Source: Corallium rubrum (lineage: Eukaryota > Cnidaria > Anthozoa > Scleralcyonacea > Coralliidae). Taken from it: a stretch of 64,000 nucleotides of DNA. The position numbers and the translations under genes are program-made. Below the pieces are notes generated by a model. It did no database searches. It saw nothing but the letters and a program-made list of their open reading frames with translations, and was not told the DNA's origin. The DNA lies in the NCBI GenBank assembly GCA_964035015.1, contig OZ036005.1:3105547-3169546 (forward strand). Reading direction: 5' to 3'. Numbering within the stretch: position 1 is the stretch's first letter; every line of letters starts with the position of its first letter. Positions 34,001 to 46,000 of the stretch are shown here, piece by piece.

Positions 34001-37000
34001 GATTCTCTTGAAATTTTCAGTGAGTGCTCCTGCCATGCTCCTCTGTACAATAAAACAACAAAAATGCAAACGAATTTTTCATTTCATAGACACTTTAAGT
34101 TAAGCGTGCTTAAAATGCGCCACCTTGGTGCGTTTACACGGTCATTTAATAATCCCTTACTAAAACACGTACACCATTATTCAACATGGCGGACGAGCTA
34201 TATTTTTGGTTGTGGAAGCTTCGTATGGGTAGCGTGCGTAAAAGAACAACGGAAGACATCGGCACACGAGAAAGAGTAAAAGAAACGGAGGAACAAAGAA
34301 TAGCGAGATGGAAGCTTCTACAGCAGGGCAAAAAAATGCATTTTATCGTATTAATTAATAACACCGTATTAATTGCAAGCGTTTTTTCAATCCCGTTGCG
34401 TTTACACGGCCAAGTTAAGCGCGATTAACTGATCGTGCTCAGTTTAATCCACCTCCCTGAGGTGGTGCAAACTAATCGCGATTAATTTACGCCGATCTGT
34501 TTACACGGACATTTTAAGCCCGCTTAAAGTCAGATGTGGCTCAGAACCCGCTTAAATTTTGACCGCGTAAACAGGGCTTATAATACGGTATAGTACAGTA
34601 CGTATGTGGTACAGTAAACTGTAGTACAATAGAGAACATTATCCAATCATTAATAATTTATGAAATTTAAAAGAAATGAATGTTTAATCAGGTGTTGTAA
34701 ATCGGATACAAATTCATCCTGATTTACATAAACTTTCTGATTGATTTTCTCAGCTTAAACAGCTTTTATCTCAAAATCTCAACAATTAGATGTGTGAATT
34801 CAAACGGATAATTCGTAAACAATTTTCGCGTCCGAACTGCATTGGATTTACAACGGCTCGCTTATATCGTATATATTACGTAGTGTAGTGTAGAGCGGAG
34901 TGGTGTGGAGTAGTGAAGAGTGGTGTGGAGTAGAGTGGTATGGAGTGGAGTAGGAGTAGGGAAGAGTGGTGTGGAGTGCAGTAGTGGTGTGGAGTGGAGT
35001 AGAGTGTAGTAAAGTGGAGTGGAGTCGAGTGGAGTGGTGCGGAGCGGTGCCGAACGAAGCCGAACCGAGCCGAACCGAACCGAGCCGAGCCGAGCAGAGC
35101 AGAGCAGAGTAGAGTAGAATAGAGTAGAGTAGTGTGCAATGGAGTAAAGTGAAGAGAAGTGGAATGAAGTAGAGTGGAGTGGAGTAAAGTGGAGTGAAAT
35201 AGAGTGGAGTAAAGTGACGAGGAGTGGGGTAGACTGGAGTGGAGTGAAGTAGAGTAGAATGAAGTGTAGTGAAGTGTAGTGTAGTGTAGTGAAGAATGGA
35301 GTTGAGTGAAGTGGAATGGAGTTGAGTAAGGTGGAGTGGAGTGGAGTGAAGTGAAGAATGGAGTTGAGTGAAGTGGAGTGGAGTGAAGAATGGAGTAAAG
35401 TGAAGTGGAATACAGTAGATAAGCTGCATTATACAGCCATTGCCAAACCAAGCCACATCATAACACATGTACTTAGACCACCATACCTATTTGGTAATCC
35501 TGAAATCGAAGTATGACATATAACTGATGTATTCATTTGAGGTGCCACCATATGCGCATGACGCTGGTCGTCTGTAATATTTCCAGATGGACGTCGCATT
35601 GAGCTGTCAACACTACTCACAGGCATCGCATTGGGATAGTGAGGAGGATATTGCGGACCTGGGTACATCATATGAGGTCGGTTTGGATGCCTGAAAAAGA
35701 ATTTAAAAGAGAGTAAAGTAATAATGTTTTTGGCCAGCCCAGGCAGGAATGGGTGAACTCTTTCACTGTTAGATTTCTCCACTTGACGAGTAACATCGTC
35801 TGATGTTATAGCCAGAGTAAAATAATAAAGGATAAAGGACTGGGGGCTAATCATCCTTACTTGCAGCCAGCGGCTGAATTGCGAAGGACGCAGATCAACG
35901 TGGCCGTGTTGAGGCATATCAAAGGCGCTCAAGGCAGCCGCCATACGACACAGTTCAGACCACGGATCACAGCTAAAATTGGTGAACCCGGCGAAAAACC
36001 CTCGAAGCACAGGAGGGATCAACTACAACTCTACTCACATGAGTTCCAAGCTCGACAACGGGGTCATTACCAAGCGGTCATGTTGTTCCTCATATTGCAT
36101 CATTGTTTTTCTGTTTTTAAACTTTTAAAATTTTGCTAAAATGGGTTATAACGCAGGAAATGCCATATCAGACACCCAAATTTCAATAAATTTCCTGGAG
36201 AGCACGCCCCCAAGACCCCCCTAAAGATGTAGACCCAAAAAAAATTTGAAAATGAGCAGTTCTAGATTCTTCCTTTGATGACACCTGAAAGTGGGCCCTA
36301 GAATGTCATTTCCCGGCCCCTATTTCAGAGCCACGCCGCCACTGAGTTAATCACTTGTTAACCCATTGTTGCCTAGGATGTAGGGTGAGGCGGTTTCGAG
36401 AAAAAACCGAAACCAAAAGCCAACACGAAAAAAACGATAAAACCGACAGAACCGATCTTTCGTAAACATAAACGAAGGAAGAATATTCCTGGAAGAAGAC
36501 CAACTTTGGCGTGCTCCTTAGTTTGATCCAACTTCTGGTTATCCGATACATTCACCTGAATTGCCGACAAACGATCTGATGGAGCACTACTTGCGTTAAA
36601 TAGAGAATTTAAGAATGTATTAGGACATATCCTGAATGAGTTTTAGGTTTTCCGGGGTTTTTTGGTTTTTCACTGTGAAGGAAACCGGCAAAATCGATCT
36701 CTAAATAAAACCGATTTTTCCCGGTTTACCGAAAAACCGCCTCACTCTACTAGGATGTCTGAGAGCTCTTCCTTTCACGAATAAAATCGTCCGGCGTTAG
36801 ACAGAATAGAATAATAAATTACAGTTTCCAATATATTACAGTTTCCTTTATCTATCTTTTTAGCCATTAAAGATGGTAACAGCCGTTATTGCTGCAAATC
36901 AACAACCTAAAACTGCATAGATTGCCGTTCTTCACTTCAAGCAAGAGTGTTGACGCCATCACTCTTTAATGGCTCGATTTTATACGCGTGACGTCCATGT

Positions 37001-40000
37001 TGAGGAAAGCGTCGCATGCTTAAGCTCTTTAATTGAAAATGCTTCGGACGATAACAAGTATTTTACTACTAAATAGTAAATGGTAGCAACTCGCAGCACT
37101 TCACTTTTGATAAAAACTTCTAGTTATAAAACTATTCCTGCCTGAGCTGGCCAAGAATGGCCTCATTATTTTACCCTGTCTAAGAGCGACAATTCTGAGA
37201 AGCCTCCACAAACTTATTGTAGGCAGCAATCAGTTGATGTGCCAATCTCACCTCTAGGTATAGATAAAAGTAGCGTGCTGCGTAGGCAGTGTTGAAACAA
37301 CAATCGAAGTATAGTAAGGTTAGATATACTGCCGAAACCGAGAACGTAGGAATCTAACGTTTCGAGCGAAGGCCCTTCGTCAGAGAGAAACGTCTCTAGG
37401 TAAATGTATTTTACATATTCCCAATGTTTGGATTCTCTTGAGCAAAATTCTAATATATTTTGTCATTCCAAAATTTCGTCTTCTTTGTCAAATGGATGTC
37501 ATCCTAGTCAGCAATTATGGATTAACAAGGGATTAACCCATTCCTGCCTGAGCTGGCCAAAAACGACCTTTATTATTTTACACTACTCTAATGCCCAACA
37601 TTTTTTTATTTTTAATAACTTTGCCATACACATTACAAACATTAATACAGACATACATTAAATTTACCACAGTATCTACTAAAAAACACGATGGTGGGTT
37701 CATAAGGCTTCGAGCTGTATTGCATTTTAAACATGTGCTTTTCCACGTGCGTGAGTCGCCTACCTCACGTGTTTTAATGTAGCAGTTAAATAGTAACTTC
37801 TTGAAGTTTGAGAGTGTGATGTTTTTTGTTTAATAGTTTTTGGTAGTATGTTCTTGTTGTCCGAATTGTGTATGATGTTTGGTAGGTCGAAGCATTGGAT
37901 TTTTTGGTTTGATGTTTGTCGCAGTCAGGGGAATTTTACTCGTCAAAGGAAGAAGTTTCAGCAAGTGTGCTGTAGGAAGGAATTGCCACTTGACTCCAAT
38001 GTGAAGCACCCTTAGGAAGTCTAGAATGTCTGAAACGGACTCGGCAAAAATTTCGATTGTTGTTTCTATACACTGCCTATGCAGCACGCTACTTTTATTA
38101 CACTATCTGCAAAACACAGCCTTGTGACAACACACACATATATATAGAGCAACTACAAGTACTGTAGTATTTTCCACTATATTCTATGAATATCTGTTTG
38201 TTTTTATATTGGCTGTATATCAGGGTGTTTATTTTAATCAGGGGATGGGTGGGTGGGCGGGTGGATGTTTCAAAAAAGGCATGTAAACGCGGGCGAGGGG
38301 TTGTTGCGTTTATGTATTTCTAGAATGAAGTATTTATTCATGATCTTTATTCCAAAGGGTTATCCTGAGTTATCAAAAATGTTTTCGATGAAGAAACAAA
38401 TTATGTTAATTATGCCATTGTACTGTCAAACATCAATATACTGTAATATTTGAAACTCAACTGTGATTCGAGAGTACTTGAATGGACTGATGATCATTTC
38501 AGTGAAAGCAGAAATTATTCAAAGACTGAGAGATGTTCAATCATACTCTCTTTCTCTCCTGATACTGTATTATAACTATATGTATCTGACGTTTTCTCTC
38601 TGACGAAGGGCCTTCGCTCGAAATGTTAGACTCCCATGTTCTCTGTTTCGGCAGTATCTCCTTCTTCGAGCACGTGATGTTGTTACATTCATCACTGGTG
38701 CTCGAAGGAATGACAAGTTGTTGGGAGGTCTGCCTTGGCAGAGTTGTCATGGTGACGTCTTACTGCTTCCAATCTTATCCAGAACCCAGGATTGGCTGGA
38801 TTGCTCAATTGCTTGCTCATTGCTTAGCTGGATTGCTATGTCTAGCTTGCTTACTAGCCTTTGCCCAGGATTGCTCAATTGTATGCTCATTGCTTAGCTC
38901 GATTGCTATGGCTAGCTTGCTTACTAGCCTTTGCCCAGGATTGCTCAATTGTATGCTCATTGCTTAGCTCGATTGCTATGGCTAGCTTGCTTACTAGCCT
39001 TTGCCCAGGATTGCTCAATTGTATGCTGATTGCTTAGCTCGATTGCTATGGCTAGCTTGCTTACTAGCCTTTGCCCAGGATTGCTCAATTGCTTGCTCAT
39101 TGCTTAGCTCGATTGCTATGGCTAGCTTGCTTACTAGCCTTTGCCCAGGATTGCTCAATTGCTTGCTCATTGCTTAGCTCGATTGCTATGGCTAGCTTGC
39201 CTACTAGCCTTTGCCCAGGATTGCTTAATTGCTTGCTCATTGCTTAGCTCGATTGCTATGGCTAGCTTGCTTACTAGCCTTTGCCCAGGATTGCTCAATT
39301 GTTTGCTCATTGCCTAGCTCGATTGCTATGGCTAGCTTGCTTACTAGCCTTTGCCCAAAATTGCTCAATTGTATGCTCATTGCTTAGCTCGATTGCTATG
39401 GCTAGCTTGCTTACTAGCCTTTGCCCAGGATTGCTCAATTGCTTGCTCATTGCTTAGCTCGATTGCTATGGCTAGCTTGCTTACTAGCCTTTGCCCAGGA
39501 TTGCTCAATTGCTTGCTCATTGCTTAGCTCGATTGCTATGGCTAGCTTGCTTACTAGCCTTTGCCCAGGATTGCTCAATTGTTTGCTCATTGCCTAGCTC
39601 GATTGCTATGGCTAGCTTGCTTAATAGCGTTTGATACTTACGGCACCTACCTCCAATGTCAACGAATTCTAGCAGTTAATCAAACCTTACTATATTTCGA
39701 TTGTTGTTTCTACGCAGTATACGCTACTTTTATATGTATCTTATGTGTGTACAGTGTATTTTATATATGGATGTAATAAGATCATCTAAACCATCAGTGT
39801 CTTAGCCAGGAATTGTAACTTAGGTGTCCAAAGTGTAAAAATTTGGCGCAGTGTATGTTCGCGGTGATAACGAATCCCTGTCAGCAAAGTCTTAGGGTCT
39901 GTTTATATGATCCCGGTGTACCGGGACGGGATGGCAGCCGGGATGATTTTGATGTATTGAAATAAGTCATCACGTAAAACAGAAAAACCACGCGATGCCT

Positions 40001-43000
40001 GAAGAAACTCAGATTTTGTTGATCTGATGCTAACGTTAAAAGTGAATGATTGTGGCAATTGAAAATGGCTTTTGTTGAAGTTATTTAGTAATCTAGGCCT
40101 TGAAAAATGTAGGCGAAAGCTTTCCGATGCACATAATCAAAGACCGTGACTTATTTCAATACATCAAAATCATCCCGGCTGCCATCCCGTCCCGGTACAC
40201 CGGGATCATATAAACAGGCCCTTAGGGTATGCTTCCATAGAAAATGTTTAATTTCGTTAGCCCCAGAAATCCTAAGAGAAAATGTCCAAGTAGTTAAAGT
40301 GCCTCTCACCTCTACAGGGATTTAATATATTTATGATATTTGGAATAGTTTGAGAAGAAATGTAATATATCTTCTCAGACAAAAATTCATCTTCATGGGC
40401 TTTTTCACTGTCAAAGTTACCAGAGATGACGTCAACCAGGAATTGCAAACCGGTTTTCTTTTGTTTCAATTTCACATGTAGTCCTGGTAGACATATCCAG
40501 TAACTTTGACAGTGAAAAAGTCCATGAAGATGAAGTTTTTGTCCGAGAAGATATATTACATTTTTCTGAGAATGTTCCAAATATCATACATATATTAAAT
40601 CCCTGTAGATGTCAGAGGCACGTTAAACTTTGACCCGTCACCGTGAGGCAAAGATCGTGTTCCGAAAGCACTAAACAACCAAGAATAAGTTTCTCTCTTC
40701 CAAAGACGGGGTGAAGGTGAAGTGACGTATTTTAATCTCCAAGAAAATCTATGAAAGGTACACTATTCTGATTTAGTTGAGTCCAAAAGCCAATATACAC
40801 ATGCAGACAGCCACCCAGAAGCCGTCTTTTTTAAAGGACCATCCTAAATTTACAAAGACCGTTCAAAAGGAGGCTGGCTAAGACCAAGTGTAAACTATGA
40901 TCTTCAAAAAATCTCCATCTGTTCTTCTGTCATTTTCTTCCAAAAATGTTACAGGTATTTTTGTTCAATCAGCAGTGGTCATGCATATAGTCTCATGATT
41001 ATTAAATCACAAAGTACTTTATAATAGTACTTGACAAAAAGTTCTAGAATGGTCTATGAGCACTACAGATAATTAACTTTTTCTGGGAAGCATCTGCACA
41101 AAGTGCCTATGAAGCGAAAATTATTATTGTCTGAAATGAAAGAACTCTCAAAACGACAAAGTAACATCTTTTGCTGATTCTGTTTCCGTGCCTCGTTGTT
41201 GAGAAATTTCAATTTTTTTGATATGCAAAGTAAACACTTTGACGTCACACGTGTACGAGTTATCGGAGAAAGTTCTATATCTTTGTTATAATCAAACGAA
41301 ATCAATTAAAAATATGTATGTCTAATGCTGTATGCGAAATAGACGCACAGGATCGGCTTCGAAGTGATTTCGTTTGATAATAGCAAAGATATAGAACTTT
41401 CTCCGATAACTCATTATACACGTGTGATGTCGAAGTGTTTAATTTGCATATCAAAGAAACTGAAATATCTCAACAACGAAGCACGGAAACGAAGATCTGC
41501 AAAAGATTTCACGTTGTAATTTTAAGAATTCTTTCATTTAAGACAATAATAATTTTCGCTTCATAGGTACTTTAAGTATCTTTCTCCAACTGGCTATGGA
41601 AAATTCGGCGAGTTGATTTTTGGATCGTTGCATAGTGACAAGAATTTGTGGAAACACCATGTTTATTTTAGAATACTGTAAACAAATATTGTGTTCTTGT
41701 GTAATTCTCGTTGTTTTGTTTAGATGACATGTACTGAATGACAAACAATTTGCTGCAGGTTTACATATTTCATGATGTTAACCAGTTCTACCTGAGCTGG
41801 CCAAAACAGCAAAATGGTTTGCTTATTCTGTTTAATGCCAGGCAATTTTACTTGTTAAAGAGATAAGTATAACCCTCCAACATCGGCTACAATGGGTTAA
41901 CAAGTAATTAACTAACCCATTTCTGCCTGAGCTTGCCAAAAACAGCTCCTTTTATATATCTTTTTTACTCTATAACACCAAATAATTTTACTTGTCAAAG
42001 AGAGCCCTCAGGTATCCTAAAGATCTAAACAGTAATAGGTTAAAACAAGGTATTCATACAAGACAAGTTTTGGATAGTGAACTGGTTTTGGACTTCTTTA
42101 TAGTTTTGTGGGTCACAGAACAATTAACCTTTCTGTTTACAAAAAGCTCAAAAACCCGCAGTATGACAATATTGGTATATTAAATATTGATAGCAAGTTT
42201 ACATGTAGCGGTATTATACATATATACCAATATCAGATATTTTTTATGAACTAAAAAACAACCAAAACATCTTCCTCTTTTAGTTGGACATGTTCAATTT
42301 TTTTATTATAATGGGACAAACTACAATATGTTATATTTTGGTTTAGACAACCATAGTCCATCTTACTCACCACTGGACAAAAAATACAAAAGAAAGTAAG
42401 CTTCAAGGCCTGTAATGTGATTTCTTCCTTCGTGAAGAGCTTTAAGACACTTGTGTTAATAATCAACATTTTTCAAGTTTCTCTCCAGGGGGTCAGAAAA
42501 GAGTAGCTCAGCCAATACTTGTAGGGCTCTTGAGAGAATGTTCACAAAATATTTAATACACTGATACAGTGCAAGAATAATTAACTCTTTGACCCAAAAG
42601 TGTACCGATTCAGATAATGAATTTTATTCTGCCTAATGCCAAACAATTCTGTTCCCAGTGGGAAGAGGCTGGGCCAGTTTTGGTTGGTTCAAGGGTGAAC
42701 CCTTTCTAACTATTATTTACAAAACAAGACGCCTGCTTAGGCGTTCACTCAGGCTACTCATAGCAATGCAGCTTGGCATAGCCTATGCACGAAACAGCGT
42801 GCACATATTAAGCGTTCGTTAAAAAGTACAAAATAACCTACAGTGCAATCTACAGTACTAGATTCGGTAGATTCAAGCGATAATTAGACAACCCCGTTAA
42901 GTTAGCTGCCAGTTCGTCTTCCATTAGTGAAAAAGCTGGATTGAACAAGCTACAGGTGCAGCGGCGAACTGGCAGCGACGGCGTTAATCTAGACGTGCAA

Positions 43001-46000
43001 ACAGTTCGGCATAGTTCATGTTTATCAGTATTTTTTGCATTATTTCATGCTACCCAGTAAGCAGTATATTTACCATATTACTAAGACAATCGACAACAAG
43101 CGAACAACATACATGTACCAAGTATTAAAATGCACACATGAGCTAGTGAGCAGTTGAATCACATCGAGTTTATTTGGTGTAACTTTATTAACACAACAAT
43201 ACATAATCCAGGCAATAACAAAGCAAATTACAAATGTTAAAATTACCTCAATACATTTAGTTTCCCATTTAGTGTAAACTTGAGTCTCTTCAGCACAAAA
43301 TGTCGACACAACATATAATAAAATTTTCAACATTGTTTATGTCTTGCTCATCTTGCAGATAGTTTCCAATAGTCAACAGGTTATCAGATTGTGAGCATGA
43401 GTAATACTTTTCAGTATTAAAATTCAATAAATCATATAAATCGTTTATAATCAGTTTGTCTTGATCGAGACGGCGGAATCTAACCCAGACTGAAATTAAA
43501 TAGCTCAGTCAGCATCTATGAGTGTGGAATTAACGACCAAGAGAAGACGGCGCATCATGAAATATGAGCCACAACACATGGTTTTGGGATGATGCAATAA
43601 TTGCAATTTGTCGACCAGAAAAATAAAAATAATAATACAGGAAAGCCACCAAAACCTAGACTCAGCTACCACAGGTAGCCCGAGTAATTAGAGTGCTGCG
43701 TATGCACTCTGTAGAGCAAAGTAAAAAGATGCCAAGAATTGCCAAAGTAAAACTACCAAGATTAGTTTTAATAACAAAATGCTGATGTTTTGAGTGGTGC
43801 CCTTTTTCTGACGTTTCAAGCAAAGCCCTTCATCAGAGTAAGAATAATGATAGCTCTACCCAAATGTCAGTACATGTATTGTATTTCATTATCAAAGCTT
43901 AATCTTGGTAGTTTACCACATTTTCACTTTCCCATAGTTATGGCAGTTATAAGTTTGCAAGAATGATTTTGATGGTGAATGTGTGAAGTTATTTGACAAT
44001 TGATAAAATTCTGTAGTTGCATTACATGTACTGTAGGCACTTTCCAATAATCCTATTACCTACAGCACCCTCAAATGAAAAATAGAAAACTTTACCATCA
44101 GTCTGTCAGATAACCTGTGGGTAATTGCCCAGAATATGGTACTGTATGCTACTAGCTTTAAAACTAGTTTCAATGGTGGAAAATAGTTAATGAGATGTAC
44201 TTTTTCTGTAAGTACTATTTTGTACCATTGAAACTACACCTTTTTCAGGTCAAATTCAGAAACTTCCAAACGAACTTCAGATAATTCAGATCAATTTCAG
44301 AACTTTCCAAGTGAATTTCAGATAATTCAAGTGAATTTCAGATAATTCAAGTGAATTTCAGAAATTTCCAAAGGATATTCAGATTTTCCAAATGAATTTC
44401 AGACATTTCCAAATGATATTCAGACATTTCCAAAATGAAGCGAGAGGCTTGCACAGTAAATAGTTCGGATCAGCTGAGGGAACACATATACCTTTTTTGC
44501 CCTGCATTACTCAATAAAAAACATTCAGGTGCACTTATTGAAATAAAAATAGCACTTTTTGTAATCAATGCTATTGATATGTTACAGAAGCGGTATTGAA
44601 TGTCGTTTCGCGCTAATAATAAAGTGATGTTGTTATTTCAACGAGTGCAATTGAATGTTTTTTATTGAGTAATGCAGGGCAAAAAGGTATATGTGTTCCC
44701 TCAGCTGATCCAGAACTATTTACTGTTCAAGCGAACTTTAGCCTCTCGCTTCATTTTGGAAATGTCTGAATATCATTTGGAAATGTCTGAAACTAGCTTT
44801 AAAACTAGTTCCAATGGTGGAAAATAGTTAATGAGATGTACTTTTTCTGTAAGTACTATTTTGTACCATTGAAACTAGTATCAAGTGGCATAAAATATAT
44901 TTTTGAGAGCCAACGTATTTTCTGGGCAATAACCCATAGCTTATCTCTTAATTTTGCTAGGAAACATAATTAGTGCAGGTAATAGGGTGGTGTGGGTAAT
45001 CTGTAGAATTCTTAAGACAACACCATCACAAAGACCGGAGACGAAGGATTCTACTTTCATCTTTCAACTACTGGTACTGTACTTTTTTTTAAATTTTGTG
45101 GTCCCAAACCAAGGGAGCACACTAGACTGACCTGTATTTCTTCTTCTTTGTTCAGCGTTCCTTCATTTATATTCAGCCATTTTGAATAATGTGGTAGTAC
45201 TCGGTTATTTCATTTTCGGAATGCACTCGGGTTTCCTTCGGCCCTGTAGCCTGTGCCTGCAATACGCTAATGATATATACTGCATTATTCAAAATGGCTG
45301 AATATAAATGAAGGAACACCGAACAAAGAAGAAAAGAAGTCAGTCTGGCATGCTCCCTTGCTCAAACCTATTATTAGCAGCTGCTGACTTATTTTTCCAA
45401 AAGTGACATTTTTGTTGCTGTGCGGGTTATACACTGTGTGGGTTATCGCCCAGAAAATACTGTATGTGTATAAATTATATTAACCCCAATCTGCCTAGAA
45501 AGTCCGATGGTTCTTCCTTTGATGAGTAAAATTGTGAGTGTAAAAACAATAAGTGGGTCATTTTTAACCAGCTCTGAGACAGTGGTGAAAATTCACCTTT
45601 TCAGGTTGGGGAGCTTCATAAATATCCAACAATGGCAAGAAATGCATTTGATTTTGACTTTTTCCCTTTTTAATGAATATTTCTGATAAATTGCCTATTT
45701 GACATGAAGCCACCACCCCACCACAATTTCCACCACTGGGCTCATGCCCAGTTGTATTTTCTCATCCAACTCAAACGTGCTGGTGTGCACCAAAATGAAC
45801 TTGTACTTTTCTATTCTATTCTGGATGTATTAGGTCATGCATTGAGTATGCTGCCCCTGTTTTTCACTATGCATTGCCTAAATTTTTATGTAATAATTTG
45901 GAACGTGTCCAAAAAAGAGCATATAAAATTATTCTTGGTTATGGGAACTACTCTAGTTATGATGAGGCCCTGGTGGAATTGAATTTACCATCTTTAGTGA

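Larger units (their letters stand above)
33680..34577. mobile_element. GCCCTGTTTACACGG element, Harbinger-like, with inner MITE
   Basis: Ends GCCCTGTTTACACGGCCAAA and, reversed, GCCCTGTTTACGCGGTCAAA; several internal gtttacacgg repeats; no clean target duplication. Hosts a TTAA MITE at 33716-34094 and an 80-codon plus-strand frame at 34186-34428 starting [12 protein letters not shown]. Confidence 0.6.

Noticed and set aside
34848-35468. 206-codon ORF of His/Ser/Thr/Pro/Leu repeats
   Set aside because: Pentanucleotide array within TCF intron 3.
38777-39632. CRISPR-like regular repeats
   Set aside because: Contiguous 70-bp units with no spacers, in a eukaryotic intron.
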